A stretch of DNA of 64,000 nucleotides from Actinoplanes subtropicus (GCF_000721705.1 NZ_JOJL01000024.1:94132-158131), one strand, 5' to 3'; shown: positions 15,768 through 24,716, counted from the first letter of the stretch. Numbers and translations: made by a program. The notes: generated by a model from the sequence alone, not told the origin.

Positions 15768-17113
15768 ACGCCCTCGATGTCGACCGCATCCGCGCGCACT
15801 TCGACTTCCCGGCCGCCCAGCGGGTGGTCACCAACAACGCGGCCAGCACCCAGCCGCCGCGCGAGCTGATCAAGCTGATGGAAACCCTCGCCCCCGGGTA
15901 CGAGAACGTCCACCGGGGCCAGTCGGCGGCGTCCCGGCACACCACCGCGCTGTTCGAGGCCTCCTTCGCCACCATCGCGGCCTGGCTGAACGCGCCCAGC
16001 CGCCGCTGCGTGGCCACCTACCGCAACACCACCGAGGCGATCAACGCGGTGATGTACTCGCTGCTCACCGACTTCCGCGACGGCGACAACGTGGTCACCA
16101 CGATGCTCGAGCACAACTCGAACTACGTGCCCTGGCACGCGCTGTGCCGGGAGATCCTGCCCCGCCTCGGCCGCCGGGTGGAGTGCCGGCTGGCCCGCTT
16201 CGACGACTCGGGCCGGCTCGATCTCGACCACCTCGCGTCCCTCGTGGACCGTCGCACCAAGCTGGTCTGCTGCACGGGCGCCTCCAACTTCTTCGGCAGC
16301 AAGCCCGACCTGGCCCGGGTGCGAGCGATCGCCGACGCCGGCGGCTACCCCCAGCCGACCGGCGAGCGCCGCGCGTTGCTGCTGGTGGACGCCGCCCAGC
16401 TGGCCCCCACCAGCGCGCTCGACGTGCGGGCGATGGATGTCGACTATCTGGCCTTCTCGTTCCACAAGATGCTCGCGCCGTTCGGCGTCGGCGTCCTCTA
16501 CGCCAAGGAACACCTGCTCGAGCACGCGCTGCCGTTCCTCTACGGCGGCGACATGATCGCCGAGGGCCGGGTCACCCCGGAGACCGTCGACTGGAACAGC
16601 CTCCCCTGGAAATACACCGCCGGCACCCCGAACATCCTCGGCACGATCGTCTCGGCCCAGGCCCTGCGCCTGCTGATCGACCTCGTCATGCCGACGACCT
16701 TCTTCGGCAGATCCGGCCCGATCCCGCGGATCGCGATCGAGGAGGCGATGGCCCGCATCGGCCGGCACACCGCGAATCTGACGGCTCGCTGCCTGGCCGG
16801 CCTCTCTCAGATCAAAACCTTGCGGGTGTACGGGCCGGAGCACCGCACTCCCCTGATTGCCTTCAACGTCCCCGGATTCAGCCCGTTCGCCCTGGCCGAG
16901 TCCCTGGACCGGCGCGGCGTCGAGTCCCGGGCCGGCTGCCATTGCGCGACCCTGGCCCACCATGCGCTCGGCCTCGACCCACCGGCGAGTTGCCGCCTGA
17001 GCTTCGCCCTCTACAACACCGTCGAGGAGGTGGACCGCGCCGTCGAGGCGGTCGCCGAGATCGTGGCCGGCGACCGGATCCTATTGACATCGATCGATCA
17101 TGAGCTAGCGTAG
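15764..17113 (+). CDS. Class V aminotransferase (cysteine desulfurase/NifS-like fold)
   Basis: This 449-residue PLP enzyme opens MNALDVDRIRAHFDFPAAQR and has VTNNAASTQPP, the SufS-like substrate-site opening. The cofactor lysine lies in AFSFHKMLAPFGVGVLYAK (about residue 230), preceded by LLVDAAQLAPTSALDV with the PLP-binding aspartate. A cysteine pair occurs in RAGCHCATLAHHALG near the C-terminus, as in desulfurases. No Suf/Isc genes are nearby, so housekeeping Fe-S work is unlikely. Coupling to a methyltransferase through ATGA suggests a two-enzyme step on a small molecule. The exact reaction (aminotransfer, desulfuration or C-S lyase) cannot be told from sequence. Confidence 0.88.
   Translation: MNALDVDRIRAHFDFPAAQRVVTNNAASTQPPRELIKLMETLAPGYENVHRGQSAASRHTTALFEASFATIAAWLNAPSRRCVATYRNTTEAINAVMYSLLTDFRDGDNVVTTMLEHNSNYVPWHALCREILPRLGRRVECRLARFDDSGRLDLDHLASLVDRRTKLVCCTGASNFFGSKPDLARVRAIADAGGYPQPTGERRALLLVDAAQLAPTSALDVRAMDVDYLAFSFHKMLAPFGVGVLYAKEHLLEHALPFLYGGDMIAEGRVTPETVDWNSLPWKYTAGTPNILGTIVSAQALRLLIDLVMPTTFFGRSGPIPRIAIEEAMARIGRHTANLTARCLAGLSQIKTLRVYGPEHRTPLIAFNVPGFSPFALAESLDRRGVESRAGCHCATLAHHALGLDPPASCRLSFALYNTVEEVDRAVEAVAEIVAGDRILLTSIDHELA
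17084..17111 (+). promoter_or_regulatory. Sigma-70-like promoter of the pectin methylesterase gene
   Basis: TTGACA at 17084-17089 and TAGCGT at 17106-17111 are separated by 16 bases. The latter fits the TAnnnT pattern of actinobacterial -10 boxes. The elements lie within the last codons of the aminotransferase gene, 30 bp before the esterase start. A palindromic operator begins two bases after the -10. Confidence 0.55.
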
Positions 17114-17126
17114 GAAAGCCCTTTCC
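17113..17126. promoter_or_regulatory. LacI-type operator of the pectin methylesterase gene
   Basis: GGAAAGCCCTTTCC is a palindrome with 6-bp arms placed immediately downstream of a -10 box, where repressor binding would block transcription. It matches the site at 9394-9407 upstream of the rhamnogalacturonan lyase at 12 of 14 positions, and each is one base from GGAAAGCGCTTTCC. The shared sequence suggests one LacI-type repressor, encoded elsewhere, controls both pectin genes. Confidence 0.6.
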
Positions 17127-17140
17127 TGCAGGAGGCTCCG

Positions 17141-18367
17141 ATGAACATCGCGGTGGTCGCGACCATGCTCGCGCTCTCGATGGCCGCCCCTGGCACGGCC
17201 ACCCGACCGGTCCTGTCCGCCGCCGAGGCCACCCCCTATGTCGCGGCCAACTACCTGGGCTATTCCGGTGCGTATGCGGCCCCGGTCGCCGACCCGTGGC
17301 ACCCCGCCCCGATCGCCACCCCGCGCCGCCCCGACCTGCTCGTCGGCGGCCGCCACGGCTTCACCACCGTGCAGCAGGCGGTCAACGCGGCGTACCGGGC
17401 CGGCGGCACGAAACGGCAGTACGTCGGTGTCCTCCCCGGCGTCTACCAGGGCACCGTCTTCATCCCGGCCGGCTCGCCGCCGCTGACCCTCTACGGCCTG
17501 GGCCGCCCCGCCGACGTACGCCTGGAATTCAGCGTCGACGCCACGATCACCCCCGCCGCGTGGGCCGCCCTGGTCAACGCCGACGGCCGCTACGCCGAGG
17601 GCGACCCGGCCTGGCCGATGTTCCAGTCCTGCGCCACCAAGACCACCGCCACCGCCGCCCTGTGCGCCACCGTGGTCTGGGCGCAGAGCACCGACCTGCA
17701 GCTCAAGGGCGTGACCATCACCAACACGCTGCTCGACACGGTCGACAAGGGCACCCACCAGGCGCTCGCCCTGCGCACCGACGACGACCGCACCCAGCTC
17801 GAGGACATGCGCCTGATCGGCCGCCAGGACACCTTCATGGCCAACGCGAACGACGTGAACCGCATCGCCCGCGTCTTCGTCCGCGACAGCTACATCGAGG
17901 GCGACACCGACTTCGTCTTCGGCCGGGCGGCCGCCGTCTTCACCGCCACCAACTTCCACCTGGTCTCCACCCGCAAGCCCGCCGGCGGCGTCATCTTCGC
18001 CCCGAACACCGCACCGGCCTACCCGTACGGCTTCCTGGTCACCCACTGCCTGATCACCGCCGACCAGGGCTATGTCACCGCCCCGACCCCGACCGGCTAC
18101 CTCGGCCGCTCCTGGGACCAGGGCGCGAGCGCCACCGGCTACCTCCCCGGCCGCACCCCGAACGGCCAACTCCTGATCCGCGACTCCCTGATCGGCCCCG
18201 GCTTCAACCCCACCACCCCGTGGGCCCCGGCCGCGACGACATCCCGCCCCTACCTCGCCCGCATCGGCGAGGGCCGAGACCTCAACGACATCAACTTCAA
18301 CCGCCTCTTCGAGTACGCGAACCACACCCTCCCGGCCCTCCCCACCTCAGCCCCGGTCGCCGGGTAG
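17141..18367 (+). CDS. Pectinesterase (CE8 pectin methylesterase), secreted
   Basis: The 408 residues begin with a signal peptide (MNIAVVATMLALSMAAPGTA), after an AGGAGG ribosome site. The right-handed beta-helix CE8 signatures are present: HGFTTVQQAVNAA, HQALAL (Gln about 207), GRQDTF at about 227-232 with the first catalytic Asp, EGDTDFVFG at about 253-261 with the second, and YLGRSWD carrying the substrate arginine. The enzyme removes methyl esters from homogalacturonan outside the cell. It complements the rhamnogalacturonan exolyase at 9475 and shares its operator type. Its 3' end overlaps the convergent reductase gene by 21 bp. Confidence 0.93.
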   Translation: MNIAVVATMLALSMAAPGTATRPVLSAAEATPYVAANYLGYSGAYAAPVADPWHPAPIATPRRPDLLVGGRHGFTTVQQAVNAAYRAGGTKRQYVGVLPGVYQGTVFIPAGSPPLTLYGLGRPADVRLEFSVDATITPAAWAALVNADGRYAEGDPAWPMFQSCATKTTATAALCATVVWAQSTDLQLKGVTITNTLLDTVDKGTHQALALRTDDDRTQLEDMRLIGRQDTFMANANDVNRIARVFVRDSYIEGDTDFVFGRAAAVFTATNFHLVSTRKPAGGVIFAPNTAPAYPYGFLVTHCLITADQGYVTAPTPTGYLGRSWDQGASATGYLPGRTPNGQLLIRDSLIGPGFNPTTPWAPAATTSRPYLARIGEGRDLNDINFNRLFEYANHTLPALPTSAPVAG

Positions 18368-18922
18368 GCGGAGGCCGTACCGCAGGTAGACCACGCCGCT
18401 GTCGAACCGGCGCTCGTCCACCGTCCGCAGATCGAGGCGAAGCCCGTCCGGCAGGAAGCGGGTGCCCCCACCCACCACGACCGGCGTGACGAAGAGGCGG
18501 ACCTCGTCGATCAGCCCCGCGCGGAACGCGTGCGCCGCCAGCCCCGCCCCGCCGACGCTGAGATCCCGGCCGGCCGAGTCCTTCAACGCCCGCACGGCCT
18601 CCGGGTCGAAGGCGCGCGAAATCCGGGTGCGCTCGCTGCGCGCCGCCAGCAGGGTGGTCGAGTACACCACCTTGTCGGCGGCCCGCCACAGGGCGGCGTA
18701 ATCCCGGACGGCCGGAGGCTCGTCCGGCGAGGCGCCCTCGGTCTCCCAGTAGACCATCGTGTCGTACAGGCGGCGGCCGTACAGATACGTTCCGATCGAC
18801 CGTTCCTGGTCGTTGATGAAGGCGTGCACCTCCGCGTCCGGCGCCGCCCAGTCGAAGGTGCCCTTCTCGTCGGCGATGTAGCCGTCGAGCGAGGTAATTG
18901 CGGTACAGATCAGCTTGGCCAT
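18347..18922 (-). CDS. Dihydrofolate reductase family protein (RibD C-terminal type)
   Basis: This 191-residue protein opens MAKLICTAITSLDGYIADEK, the standard start of the single-domain RibD-C/DHFR-like family, and has YLYGRRLYDTMVYWE, DLSVGGAGLAAHAFRAGLID and FVTPVVVGGGTRFLP. Such proteins bind NADPH and are presumed reductases; their substrates are mostly unknown, and they are not the essential folate enzyme. The gene converges with the pectinesterase and is divergent from the PLP decarboxylase at 18989. Confidence 0.9.
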   Translation of the reverse strand: MAKLICTAITSLDGYIADEKGTFDWAAPDAEVHAFINDQERSIGTYLYGRRLYDTMVYWETEGASPDEPPAVRDYAALWRAADKVVYSTTLLAARSERTRISRAFDPEAVRALKDSAGRDLSVGGAGLAAHAFRAGLIDEVRLFVTPVVVGGGTRFLPDGLRLDLRTVDERRFDSGVVYLRYGLRLPGDRG

Positions 18923-18988
18923 TCCTAGAGCTTGACGCCTCGCGGCCGCCCATGCTTATTTGGGTCCGAACGATCTGGGGGAGACGAC

Positions 18989-20344
18989 GTGGATCTGAGC
19001 AGGTGGCTGGCCGCCGCGGCCGCGGCGAACGCCGAGTGGGCCGAGTCGTACGGGCCCTTCGAGCCGCATCCCGCGCTGGCCGTCGACGACGAGCGGTTCG
19101 CCGCCGCGTTCGGGCGGCTCACCGAGCGGCTCACCGACAACTATCCGTTCTTCCATCCGCGGTACGCCGGCCAGATGCTCAAGCCGCCGCACCCGGCCGC
19201 GGTGGTCGGCTACCTGACCGCGATGCTGATCAACCCGAACAACCACGCCCTCGACGGCGGCCCGGCCACCGCCGCGATGGAGCGTGAGGTGGTCGGGCAG
19301 CTGGCCACGATGTTCGGCTACGACACCCACCTCGGGCACCTGACCACCAGCGGCACCATCGCCAACCTGGAAGCCCTCTACGTGGCCCGCGAGCTGCACC
19401 CGGGCAAGGGCATCGCGTACAGCACGGAGGCGCATTACACGCACGGCCGGATGTGCCGGGTGCTGGGCGTGGCCGGCCACGCCGTGCCGGTCGACGACCG
19501 GGGGCGGATGGATCTCGACGCGCTCGAGGCGTTGCTGCGGCGCGAGGACATCGGCACGGTCGTGCTCACCGCGGGCACCACCGGGCTCGGCGCGATCGAG
19601 CCGGTGCACGAGGCGTTGGCGCTGCGGGAGCGGTACGGCGTACGGATACACGTCGACGCCGCGTACGGCGGATTCTTCACGCTGCTCGCCGGCGACCTGG
19701 GGATCCCGGCGGAGCCGTGGCGGGCCGTCGCGCGGGCCGATTCGATCGTGGTGGACCCGCACAAGCACGGGCTTCAGCCGTACGGCTGCGGTGCGGTTTT
19801 GTTCCAAGACCCCGCGGTCGGGCGCTTCTACCTGCACGATTCGCCCTACACCTACTTCACCTCGGAGGAGCTGCACCTGGGCGAGATCAGCCTGGAGTGC
19901 TCGCGGGCGGGTGCGTCGGCGGCCGGGCTGTGGCTCACCTTCCAGCTGCTGCCGCCGACCGCCGACGGGCTGGGCCGGGTGCTCGCGGCCGGGCGGCGGG
20001 CGGCGCTGCGCTGGGCCGAGCTGATCGAGGAGTCCGACCGGCTGCGCCTCTTCCAGCCGCCGGAGCTCGACATCGTCGCCTACTTCGCCGGCGACTCGCT
20101 CGCCGGCATCGACGAGGCCAGCAACCGGATCATGCACGCCGGCATGACCGACGCCGACGACCCGGTCTTCCTCAGCACGCTCCGGGTCGGCGCCGAACGG
20201 TTCGCCCGCCGGCACCCGAAGGTCACCGGGGGCGCCGACGGCGCGCGGATCCTGCGCAGCGTGCTGATGAAACCCGAGGCCGAGACGTACGTCGAAAATC
20301 TGCACCGCCGGATCGAGCGGCTCGCGACCCAGAGTATAGGTTGA
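18989..20344 (+). CDS. Pyridoxal-dependent decarboxylase (aromatic/diaminobutyrate decarboxylase family)
   Basis: The chosen GTG has GGGGGAGA five bases upstream and gives 451 residues beginning VDLSRWLAAAAAANAEW. Group II PLP decarboxylase features are clear: HPRYAGQML, NPNNHALDGGPATAAMEREV, LTTSGTIANLEAL, the Asp in HVDAAYGGFF, and the PLP lysine in SIVVDPHKHGLQPYGCG (about 258). The family decarboxylates amino acids such as tyrosine, tryptophan or 2,4-diaminobutyrate; the substrate here is not evident. A UbiD-type gene follows after only 7 bp, so the two probably act in one pathway. Confidence 0.9.
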   Translation: MDLSRWLAAAAAANAEWAESYGPFEPHPALAVDDERFAAAFGRLTERLTDNYPFFHPRYAGQMLKPPHPAAVVGYLTAMLINPNNHALDGGPATAAMEREVVGQLATMFGYDTHLGHLTTSGTIANLEALYVARELHPGKGIAYSTEAHYTHGRMCRVLGVAGHAVPVDDRGRMDLDALEALLRREDIGTVVLTAGTTGLGAIEPVHEALALRERYGVRIHVDAAYGGFFTLLAGDLGIPAEPWRAVARADSIVVDPHKHGLQPYGCGAVLFQDPAVGRFYLHDSPYTYFTSEELHLGEISLECSRAGASAAGLWLTFQLLPPTADGLGRVLAAGRRAALRWAELIEESDRLRLFQPPELDIVAYFAGDSLAGIDEASNRIMHAGMTDADDPVFLSTLRVGAERFARRHPKVTGGADGARILRSVLMKPEAETYVENLHRRIERLATQSIG

Positions 20345-20351
20345 TACGAAT

Positions 20352-21797
20352 ATGGTGGCTCCCATGGAGCCACTCCTGAGCCTGCGCACCTTCCTGTCCG
20401 ATGTGGAGAAGATCGGTGAGCTGCGCGACGTGCGCGGCGCCGACTGGGATCTGGAGATCGGCGCGATCGCCGAGCTCAGCTACCGCTCGCCGGAGCCGAA
20501 GGCGCTGCTCTTCTCCGAGGTGCCCGGCTACCGGACCGGCCGGGTGCTGACCGGCAGCACCGGCTCGGCCCGGCGGCTCGGCCTCACCCTGCGGCTGGGC
20601 GCCGACCACACCGACGAGTCGCTGGTCGACGCGTTGCGCGGCAAGCCGTCGGCGTGGGCCGCCGCGGCCGCCGACTTCCCGGTGCTGCCGGTGACCGACG
20701 CGCCGCTGCTGGCGAACCAGGTGGCCGGCGACATCAACCTGCTCGACTTCCCGGTGCCGCGCTGGCACCAGCACGACGGCGGCCGGTTCATCGGCACCGG
20801 CTGCCTGGTGGTCACCAGCGACCCGGAGACCGGGGTGCACAACGGCGGCTGCTACCGGATGGAGGTGCAGGACGACGGCCGGTCGGTCACCATCGCCGCC
20901 GTCCCCGGCAAGCACGGCGCCCAGCACATCGCCGCCTGGTTCGCGCGCGAGGGCAGGGCCCCGGTCACCGTGTCGTTCGGGCACGACCCGCTGCTGCTCG
21001 CGCTGGGTGGGACCGAGGTTCCGCTGGGCGTCTCCGAGTTGGCGTACGCCGGAGCCGTCGCCGGCGAACGCGTCCCGGTCATCATCGCCCCGGACACCGG
21101 CCTGCCCATCCCGGCCGGCAGCGAGCTCGCCATCGAGGGATGGCTGCGCCCCGGTTACACCCGGGAGGAGGGCCCGTTCGGCGAGTGGACCGGGTACTAC
21201 TCGGGCAGCCGCCGCGCCGACCTGGCCATGGAGATCGTCCGGCTCTACCACCGGGACGACCCGATCCTGCTCGGCGCCCCGCCCGGCCGCCCGCCGCACG
21301 ACTACTCCTACATGCGTACGGTGATGAAGTCCGCGATGATCCACGACGAGCTGGTCGCGACCGGGGTGCCCGGGATCGTCAAGGCGTGGGCGCACGAGGC
21401 CGGCGGCGGCCGGCTGTTCGTCGGCGTCGCGATCGAGCAGCGCTACGCCGGGCACGCCCGCCAGGTCGGCCACCTCGCCGCGCAGCTGCCGGCCGCGGCC
21501 TACATGAACCGGTACGTCGTGGTGGTCGACGCCGACATCGACCCGGCCGACCTGGACCAGCTGATCTGGGCGATCTCCACCCGCACCGACCCGGCCGAGG
21601 ACGTCGAGATCCAGCGCCGCACCCGGGGCAGCCGGCTCGACCCGATGCTGCCCGACGGGGCGACGCCGTACAACAGCCGCGCGGTGATCGACGCCTGCCG
21701 CCCCTGGGAGCGGCTGCGCTCGTTCCCGCGGGTGGCCGAGAGCGACCCGGCCTACCTCGCCGCGGTGCGGGAACGCTGGGGAGCCGTCCTGGACTGA
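20352..21797 (+). CDS. UbiD-family decarboxylase
   Basis: The 481 residues (or 477 from an ATG four codons later) carry the UbiD fold: PLLSLRTFLSDVEKIGELRD at the start, a metal/prenyl-FMN region (NQVAGDINLLDFPVPRWHQH, then GGCYRMEVQD), the catalytic-site segment EEGPFGEWTGYYSGSR (about 275-290), and PPHDYSYMRTVMKSAMI. UbiD enzymes reversibly decarboxylate aromatic or alpha,beta-unsaturated acids using prenylated FMN. No UbiX prenyltransferase gene is in the window, so cofactor must come from elsewhere. The gene is co-transcribed with the PLP decarboxylase upstream and overlaps the convergent VWA gene by 46 bp. Confidence 0.93.
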   Translation: MVAPMEPLLSLRTFLSDVEKIGELRDVRGADWDLEIGAIAELSYRSPEPKALLFSEVPGYRTGRVLTGSTGSARRLGLTLRLGADHTDESLVDALRGKPSAWAAAAADFPVLPVTDAPLLANQVAGDINLLDFPVPRWHQHDGGRFIGTGCLVVTSDPETGVHNGGCYRMEVQDDGRSVTIAAVPGKHGAQHIAAWFAREGRAPVTVSFGHDPLLLALGGTEVPLGVSELAYAGAVAGERVPVIIAPDTGLPIPAGSELAIEGWLRPGYTREEGPFGEWTGYYSGSRRADLAMEIVRLYHRDDPILLGAPPGRPPHDYSYMRTVMKSAMIHDELVATGVPGIVKAWAHEAGGGRLFVGVAIEQRYAGHARQVGHLAAQLPAAAYMNRYVVVVDADIDPADLDQLIWAISTRTDPAEDVEIQRRTRGSRLDPMLPDGATPYNSRAVIDACRPWERLRSFPRVAESDPAYLAAVRERWGAVLD

Positions 21798-22861
21798 GCG
21801 GGACCGCGGTTCCACCACAGCGACAGCCCGGCACCGGCCAGCACCAGCAAGGTGCCGAGCAGCACGAACCAGACCGTGAGCTCCATCTTCTCCTTGTGCA
21901 GGCCGATCTCCCGGGGCAGGTCGTTGAGCACGCCGACGAGCTGGTCGGCGTCCTGGGCCCGGAAGTAGCGGCCGCCGGTGGTGTCCGCGACCTGCTGCAG
22001 CGCGTCCTCGTCGATCTCCTGGCTGCGGAAGCCGCCGCCACCGCGGCCGCCGAAGCCGCCGCCCGGGAAGCCGCCTGGGCCGCCGAACTGGTCGGCGCCC
22101 ACCTGGCCGGGAGTGCACACCATCGGCGCCGGGTCGGTGGTGCCGAAGCCGATCGTGAAGATCCGCACCCGGCGGGCGGCGGCCTGGTGGGCGGCGGTGA
22201 CCGGGTCGACGCCGGTGGTGTTCGAGCCGTCGGTGAGCACCACGATGGTGTCCGGCTGGTACTCGCCGAGCGTGTTCGGCGCGGCGTCGCCGAGGTCCAC
22301 GCCGGTCTTCGCGACGTTCGGGTTGTGCTCGGCGATCGCGTCGATCGAGGTGAGGATCGCCTGGCCGATCGCGGTGCCGCGGGCCGTCTTCAGCCCGTCG
22401 ATCGCGTCCAGCAGCGCGTCCTTGTCGGTGGTCGGCGGCACCAGCAGACCGGCGATCCCGGAGAAGGCGACCAGCCCGATCCGGGTGCCGTCCCTCTGCG
22501 CCTTGACGAACTTGCGGGCCGCCTCGCTGGCCACGGTCAGCCGGTTGGGCGGTACGTCGGTGCTGCACATCGAGCCGGAGACGTCGATGGCCAGCAGGAT
22601 CGAGGTGTTGTTGGAGGGCACCTGCACGGTCGCCTGCGGCCGGGTCACCGCGGCGCCGACCGCGACCAGCCCGGCCAGGAACAGCCAGACCGGCACCCGG
22701 CGCCGCCACGAGCTGCGGCCGGGCAGCGCGGCCCGGATCAGCGCCACGCTGGAGACGGTCAGCGCCGAGCGCTTCCGCCGGCGGTTCATCCACCAGCGCA
22801 GGAGCAGCAGCACGGGCACGACGAGCAGGGCGAGCAGCGCCCACGGCCAGCTGATCGACAT
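21752..22861 (-). CDS. VWA domain-containing membrane protein (BatA/BatB-like), distal
   Basis: This 369-residue protein starts MSISWPWALLALLVVPVLLL with two N-terminal membrane helices (to about 75). A von Willebrand A domain follows, with MIDAS motif LLAIDVSGSM and VVLTDGSNTTG. A Gly/Phe-rich segment (FGGPGGFPGGGFGGRGGGGF) interrupts the domain before a C-terminal helix (VWFVLLGTLLVLAGAGLSLW). It is the last gene of the protease-MoxR-DUF58-VWA-VWA operon; its ATG shares one base with the upstream stop (TGATG). Such MoxR/VWA sets are thought to assemble metal-containing or surface complexes. The target is unknown. Confidence 0.92.
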   Translation of the reverse strand: MSISWPWALLALLVVPVLLLLRWWMNRRRKRSALTVSSVALIRAALPGRSSWRRRVPVWLFLAGLVAVGAAVTRPQATVQVPSNNTSILLAIDVSGSMCSTDVPPNRLTVASEAARKFVKAQRDGTRIGLVAFSGIAGLLVPPTTDKDALLDAIDGLKTARGTAIGQAILTSIDAIAEHNPNVAKTGVDLGDAAPNTLGEYQPDTIVVLTDGSNTTGVDPVTAAHQAAARRVRIFTIGFGTTDPAPMVCTPGQVGADQFGGPGGFPGGGFGGRGGGGFRSQEIDEDALQQVADTTGGRYFRAQDADQLVGVLNDLPREIGLHKEKMELTVWFVLLGTLLVLAGAGLSLWWNRGPAQSRTAPQRSRTAAR

Positions 22862-23835
22862 CAGATGAACCTCCCGTGCCAGCGGGTGCCGAGGAACGCG
22901 CCCAGCGCGAGCAGCAGCAGCGCGGCCCCGGCGAACGGCGCGGTCAGCTCGACCGGCTCCTTCTTGCTGGTCAGCCGCAGGTCGATCGACTTGGTCGTGG
23001 CGGCCAGCGCGGCGGCGTCGCCGGCCTGGTGGTACGCGCCGCCGGTGACGTGCGCGACGTTGGTGAGCAGCGTCTCGTCCAGGGTGGTGGCCAGCTGGTA
23101 GCCGTCCACCTCGACCGTGCCGCCCTTCGCGGTGCCGACGCCGACGGTCTGGATGCGGACGCCCGCGGCCGCCGCGAGCTCGGCCGCGGCCTCGGTGTCC
23201 GGCCCGCCGGTGTCCTGCCCGTCGGAGAAGAGCACGATCGTCGCCGACGGCCAGTAGCCGAGCGTCTTGGTGTCCGGGGAGGCGCCGTTGGCCGGCAGCG
23301 CCACCGGCTTGCCGGTGATCGTGCCGAGGGCGACCAGGATGGCCTGCCCGATCGAGGTGCCGCCGCTGGCGGTGGCCCGCCGGATCGCGGCCTCGGCCAG
23401 GCCGTGGTCGTCGGTCGGGGCCTGGGTGAGCAGCGCCTGGTCGCCGAAGACGACCACGCCGACGTCGACCGACTCGGGCTGGTCCTCGACGAAGCCGGTC
23501 GCCGCCTCCTGCGCGGCGGCCAGCCGGGACGGGGCCACGTCGGTCGCCTTCATGCTGTTCGAGACGTCGAACACCAGCAGGACGGTGCCGGCGACCCGGG
23601 GCACCTCGAGCTCGGCCGCGGGGCGGGCCAGACCCGTGATCAGGATGGGCACGGCGGCGAGCAGCAACGCGTACGGCAAATGTCGTCTGATGGACGCCCG
23701 GCGTGACGTGACCGGGGCGAAGCCGGACGCGGTCAGGGCGGCGGCGCGTCTCTTCTGGACGGCGACATAGCCGGCGATCGCCAGGGCCGTGACCACGGCG
23801 GCGATCCCGAGCACGAGCGGGTAGTCGAAGCTCAT
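22861..23835 (-). CDS. VWA domain-containing membrane protein (BatA/BatB-like), proximal
   Basis: The 324 residues have an N-terminal helix (YPLVLGIAAVVTALAIAGYV), a second helix at about 53-70, a VWA domain with MIDAS VLLVFDVSNSM and IVLFSDGQDTGG, and a C-terminal helix (AGAALLLLALGAFLG). The sequence is paralogous in layout to the following gene, and the two probably form a pair in the membrane. The start overlaps the stop of the DUF58 gene as ATGA, and the end overlaps the next VWA gene, so the three are translationally coupled. Confidence 0.92.
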   Translation of the reverse strand: MSFDYPLVLGIAAVVTALAIAGYVAVQKRRAAALTASGFAPVTSRRASIRRHLPYALLLAAVPILITGLARPAAELEVPRVAGTVLLVFDVSNSMKATDVAPSRLAAAQEAATGFVEDQPESVDVGVVVFGDQALLTQAPTDDHGLAEAAIRRATASGGTSIGQAILVALGTITGKPVALPANGASPDTKTLGYWPSATIVLFSDGQDTGGPDTEAAAELAAAAGVRIQTVGVGTAKGGTVEVDGYQLATTLDETLLTNVAHVTGGAYHQAGDAAALAATTKSIDLRLTSKKEPVELTAPFAGAALLLLALGAFLGTRWHGRFI

Positions 23836-24716
23836 CGGCGTCCCCGTCTCGACTGCTGAACCATGGCGACCAGCGCGGCCAGCAGGTCCTGGTCGGTGGT
23901 GATCCGGTGCGCGGCCACCCCGGCGGTACGCATCGCCGCGGCCACCGCGTCCTCACGCGCGCCGACCTGGGTGGCCAGCCGGGAGCGCAGCAGCGGATCG
24001 CTGGTGTCGACCAGCAACTGCTCGCCGGTCTCCGCGTCCTCGACCAGGATCACGCCGAGGTCGGGCAGGTCGAGCTCGGCCGGGTCGACCACCCGGATCA
24101 CCACGACCTCGTGCCGGTGGGTGAGCCGGGCCAGGTCACGCTCCCAGCCCGGGTCGCCGATGAAGTCGGACATCACGAAGATCAGGCTGCGGCGGCGGAT
24201 CGTGGTGGCGGCGGCCAGGCTGAACATTTTTGACAAATCGGTAGTTTTACCGGTTTTTGCCGAGTAAGGCGGCTTGATCAGCTCGCGGGTGATCCGGAGG
24301 ACCTGGTCGCGGCCGGTGCGCGGCGGGATCACCTGCTGGCGGTCGTTGTCGAAGAGGATCGCGCCGACCCGGTTGCCGCCCTGCGAGACCACCCGGCCCA
24401 GGGCGACCGCCAGATCGGTGGCCACCGACTCCTTACCCTGGGCGCCGAACCGCATCGACGCCGACCGGTCGATCACCAGCCAGCAGGTCAGCTCCCGGTC
24501 CTCGGTGTACAGCCGGACGTACGGCTCGTCGACCCGGGCGGTGACGTTCCAGTCGATGTGCCGCACGTCGTCCTCGGGCAGGTAGACGCGCAGGTCGGTG
24601 AAGTCGATGCCGGCGCCGTGCCACACCGTGCGGTAGGCGCCCTGCAGCCGCCCGTCGAGGCGGCGGCCGAGCCGCCACTCCAGGCGCCGCAGCAGCCGTT
24701 CCGGCGTGGTCGTCAC
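23832..24716 (-). CDS. DUF58 domain-containing protein
   Basis: The 294 residues contain the DUF58 core: LRVYLPEDDVRHIDWNVTAR (about 43-62), then a degenerate VWA-like domain with WLVIDRSASMRFG, and IFVMSDFIGDPGWERDL. It sits between the MoxR ATPase (14 bp upstream) and the two VWA genes (overlapping by 4 bp), the classic MoxR operon order. DUF58 proteins are presumed scaffolds for the MoxR chaperone. It has no signal peptide. Confidence 0.94.
   Translation of the reverse strand: MTTTPERLLRRLEWRLGRRLDGRLQGAYRTVWHGAGIDFTDLRVYLPEDDVRHIDWNVTARVDEPYVRLYTEDRELTCWLVIDRSASMRFGAQGKESVATDLAVALGRVVSQGGNRVGAILFDNDRQQVIPPRTGRDQVLRITRELIKPPYSAKTGKTTDLSKMFSLAAATTIRRRSLIFVMSDFIGDPGWERDLARLTHRHEVVVIRVVDPAELDLPDLGVILVEDAETGEQLLVDTSDPLLRSRLATQVGAREDAVAAAMRTAGVAAHRITTDQDLLAALVAMVQQSRRGRR

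Noticed and set aside
20654..23101. 815-codon plus-strand frame over the UbiD and VWA genes
   Set aside because: Low-complexity shadow; the UbiD and VWA proteins have clear motifs in their own frames.
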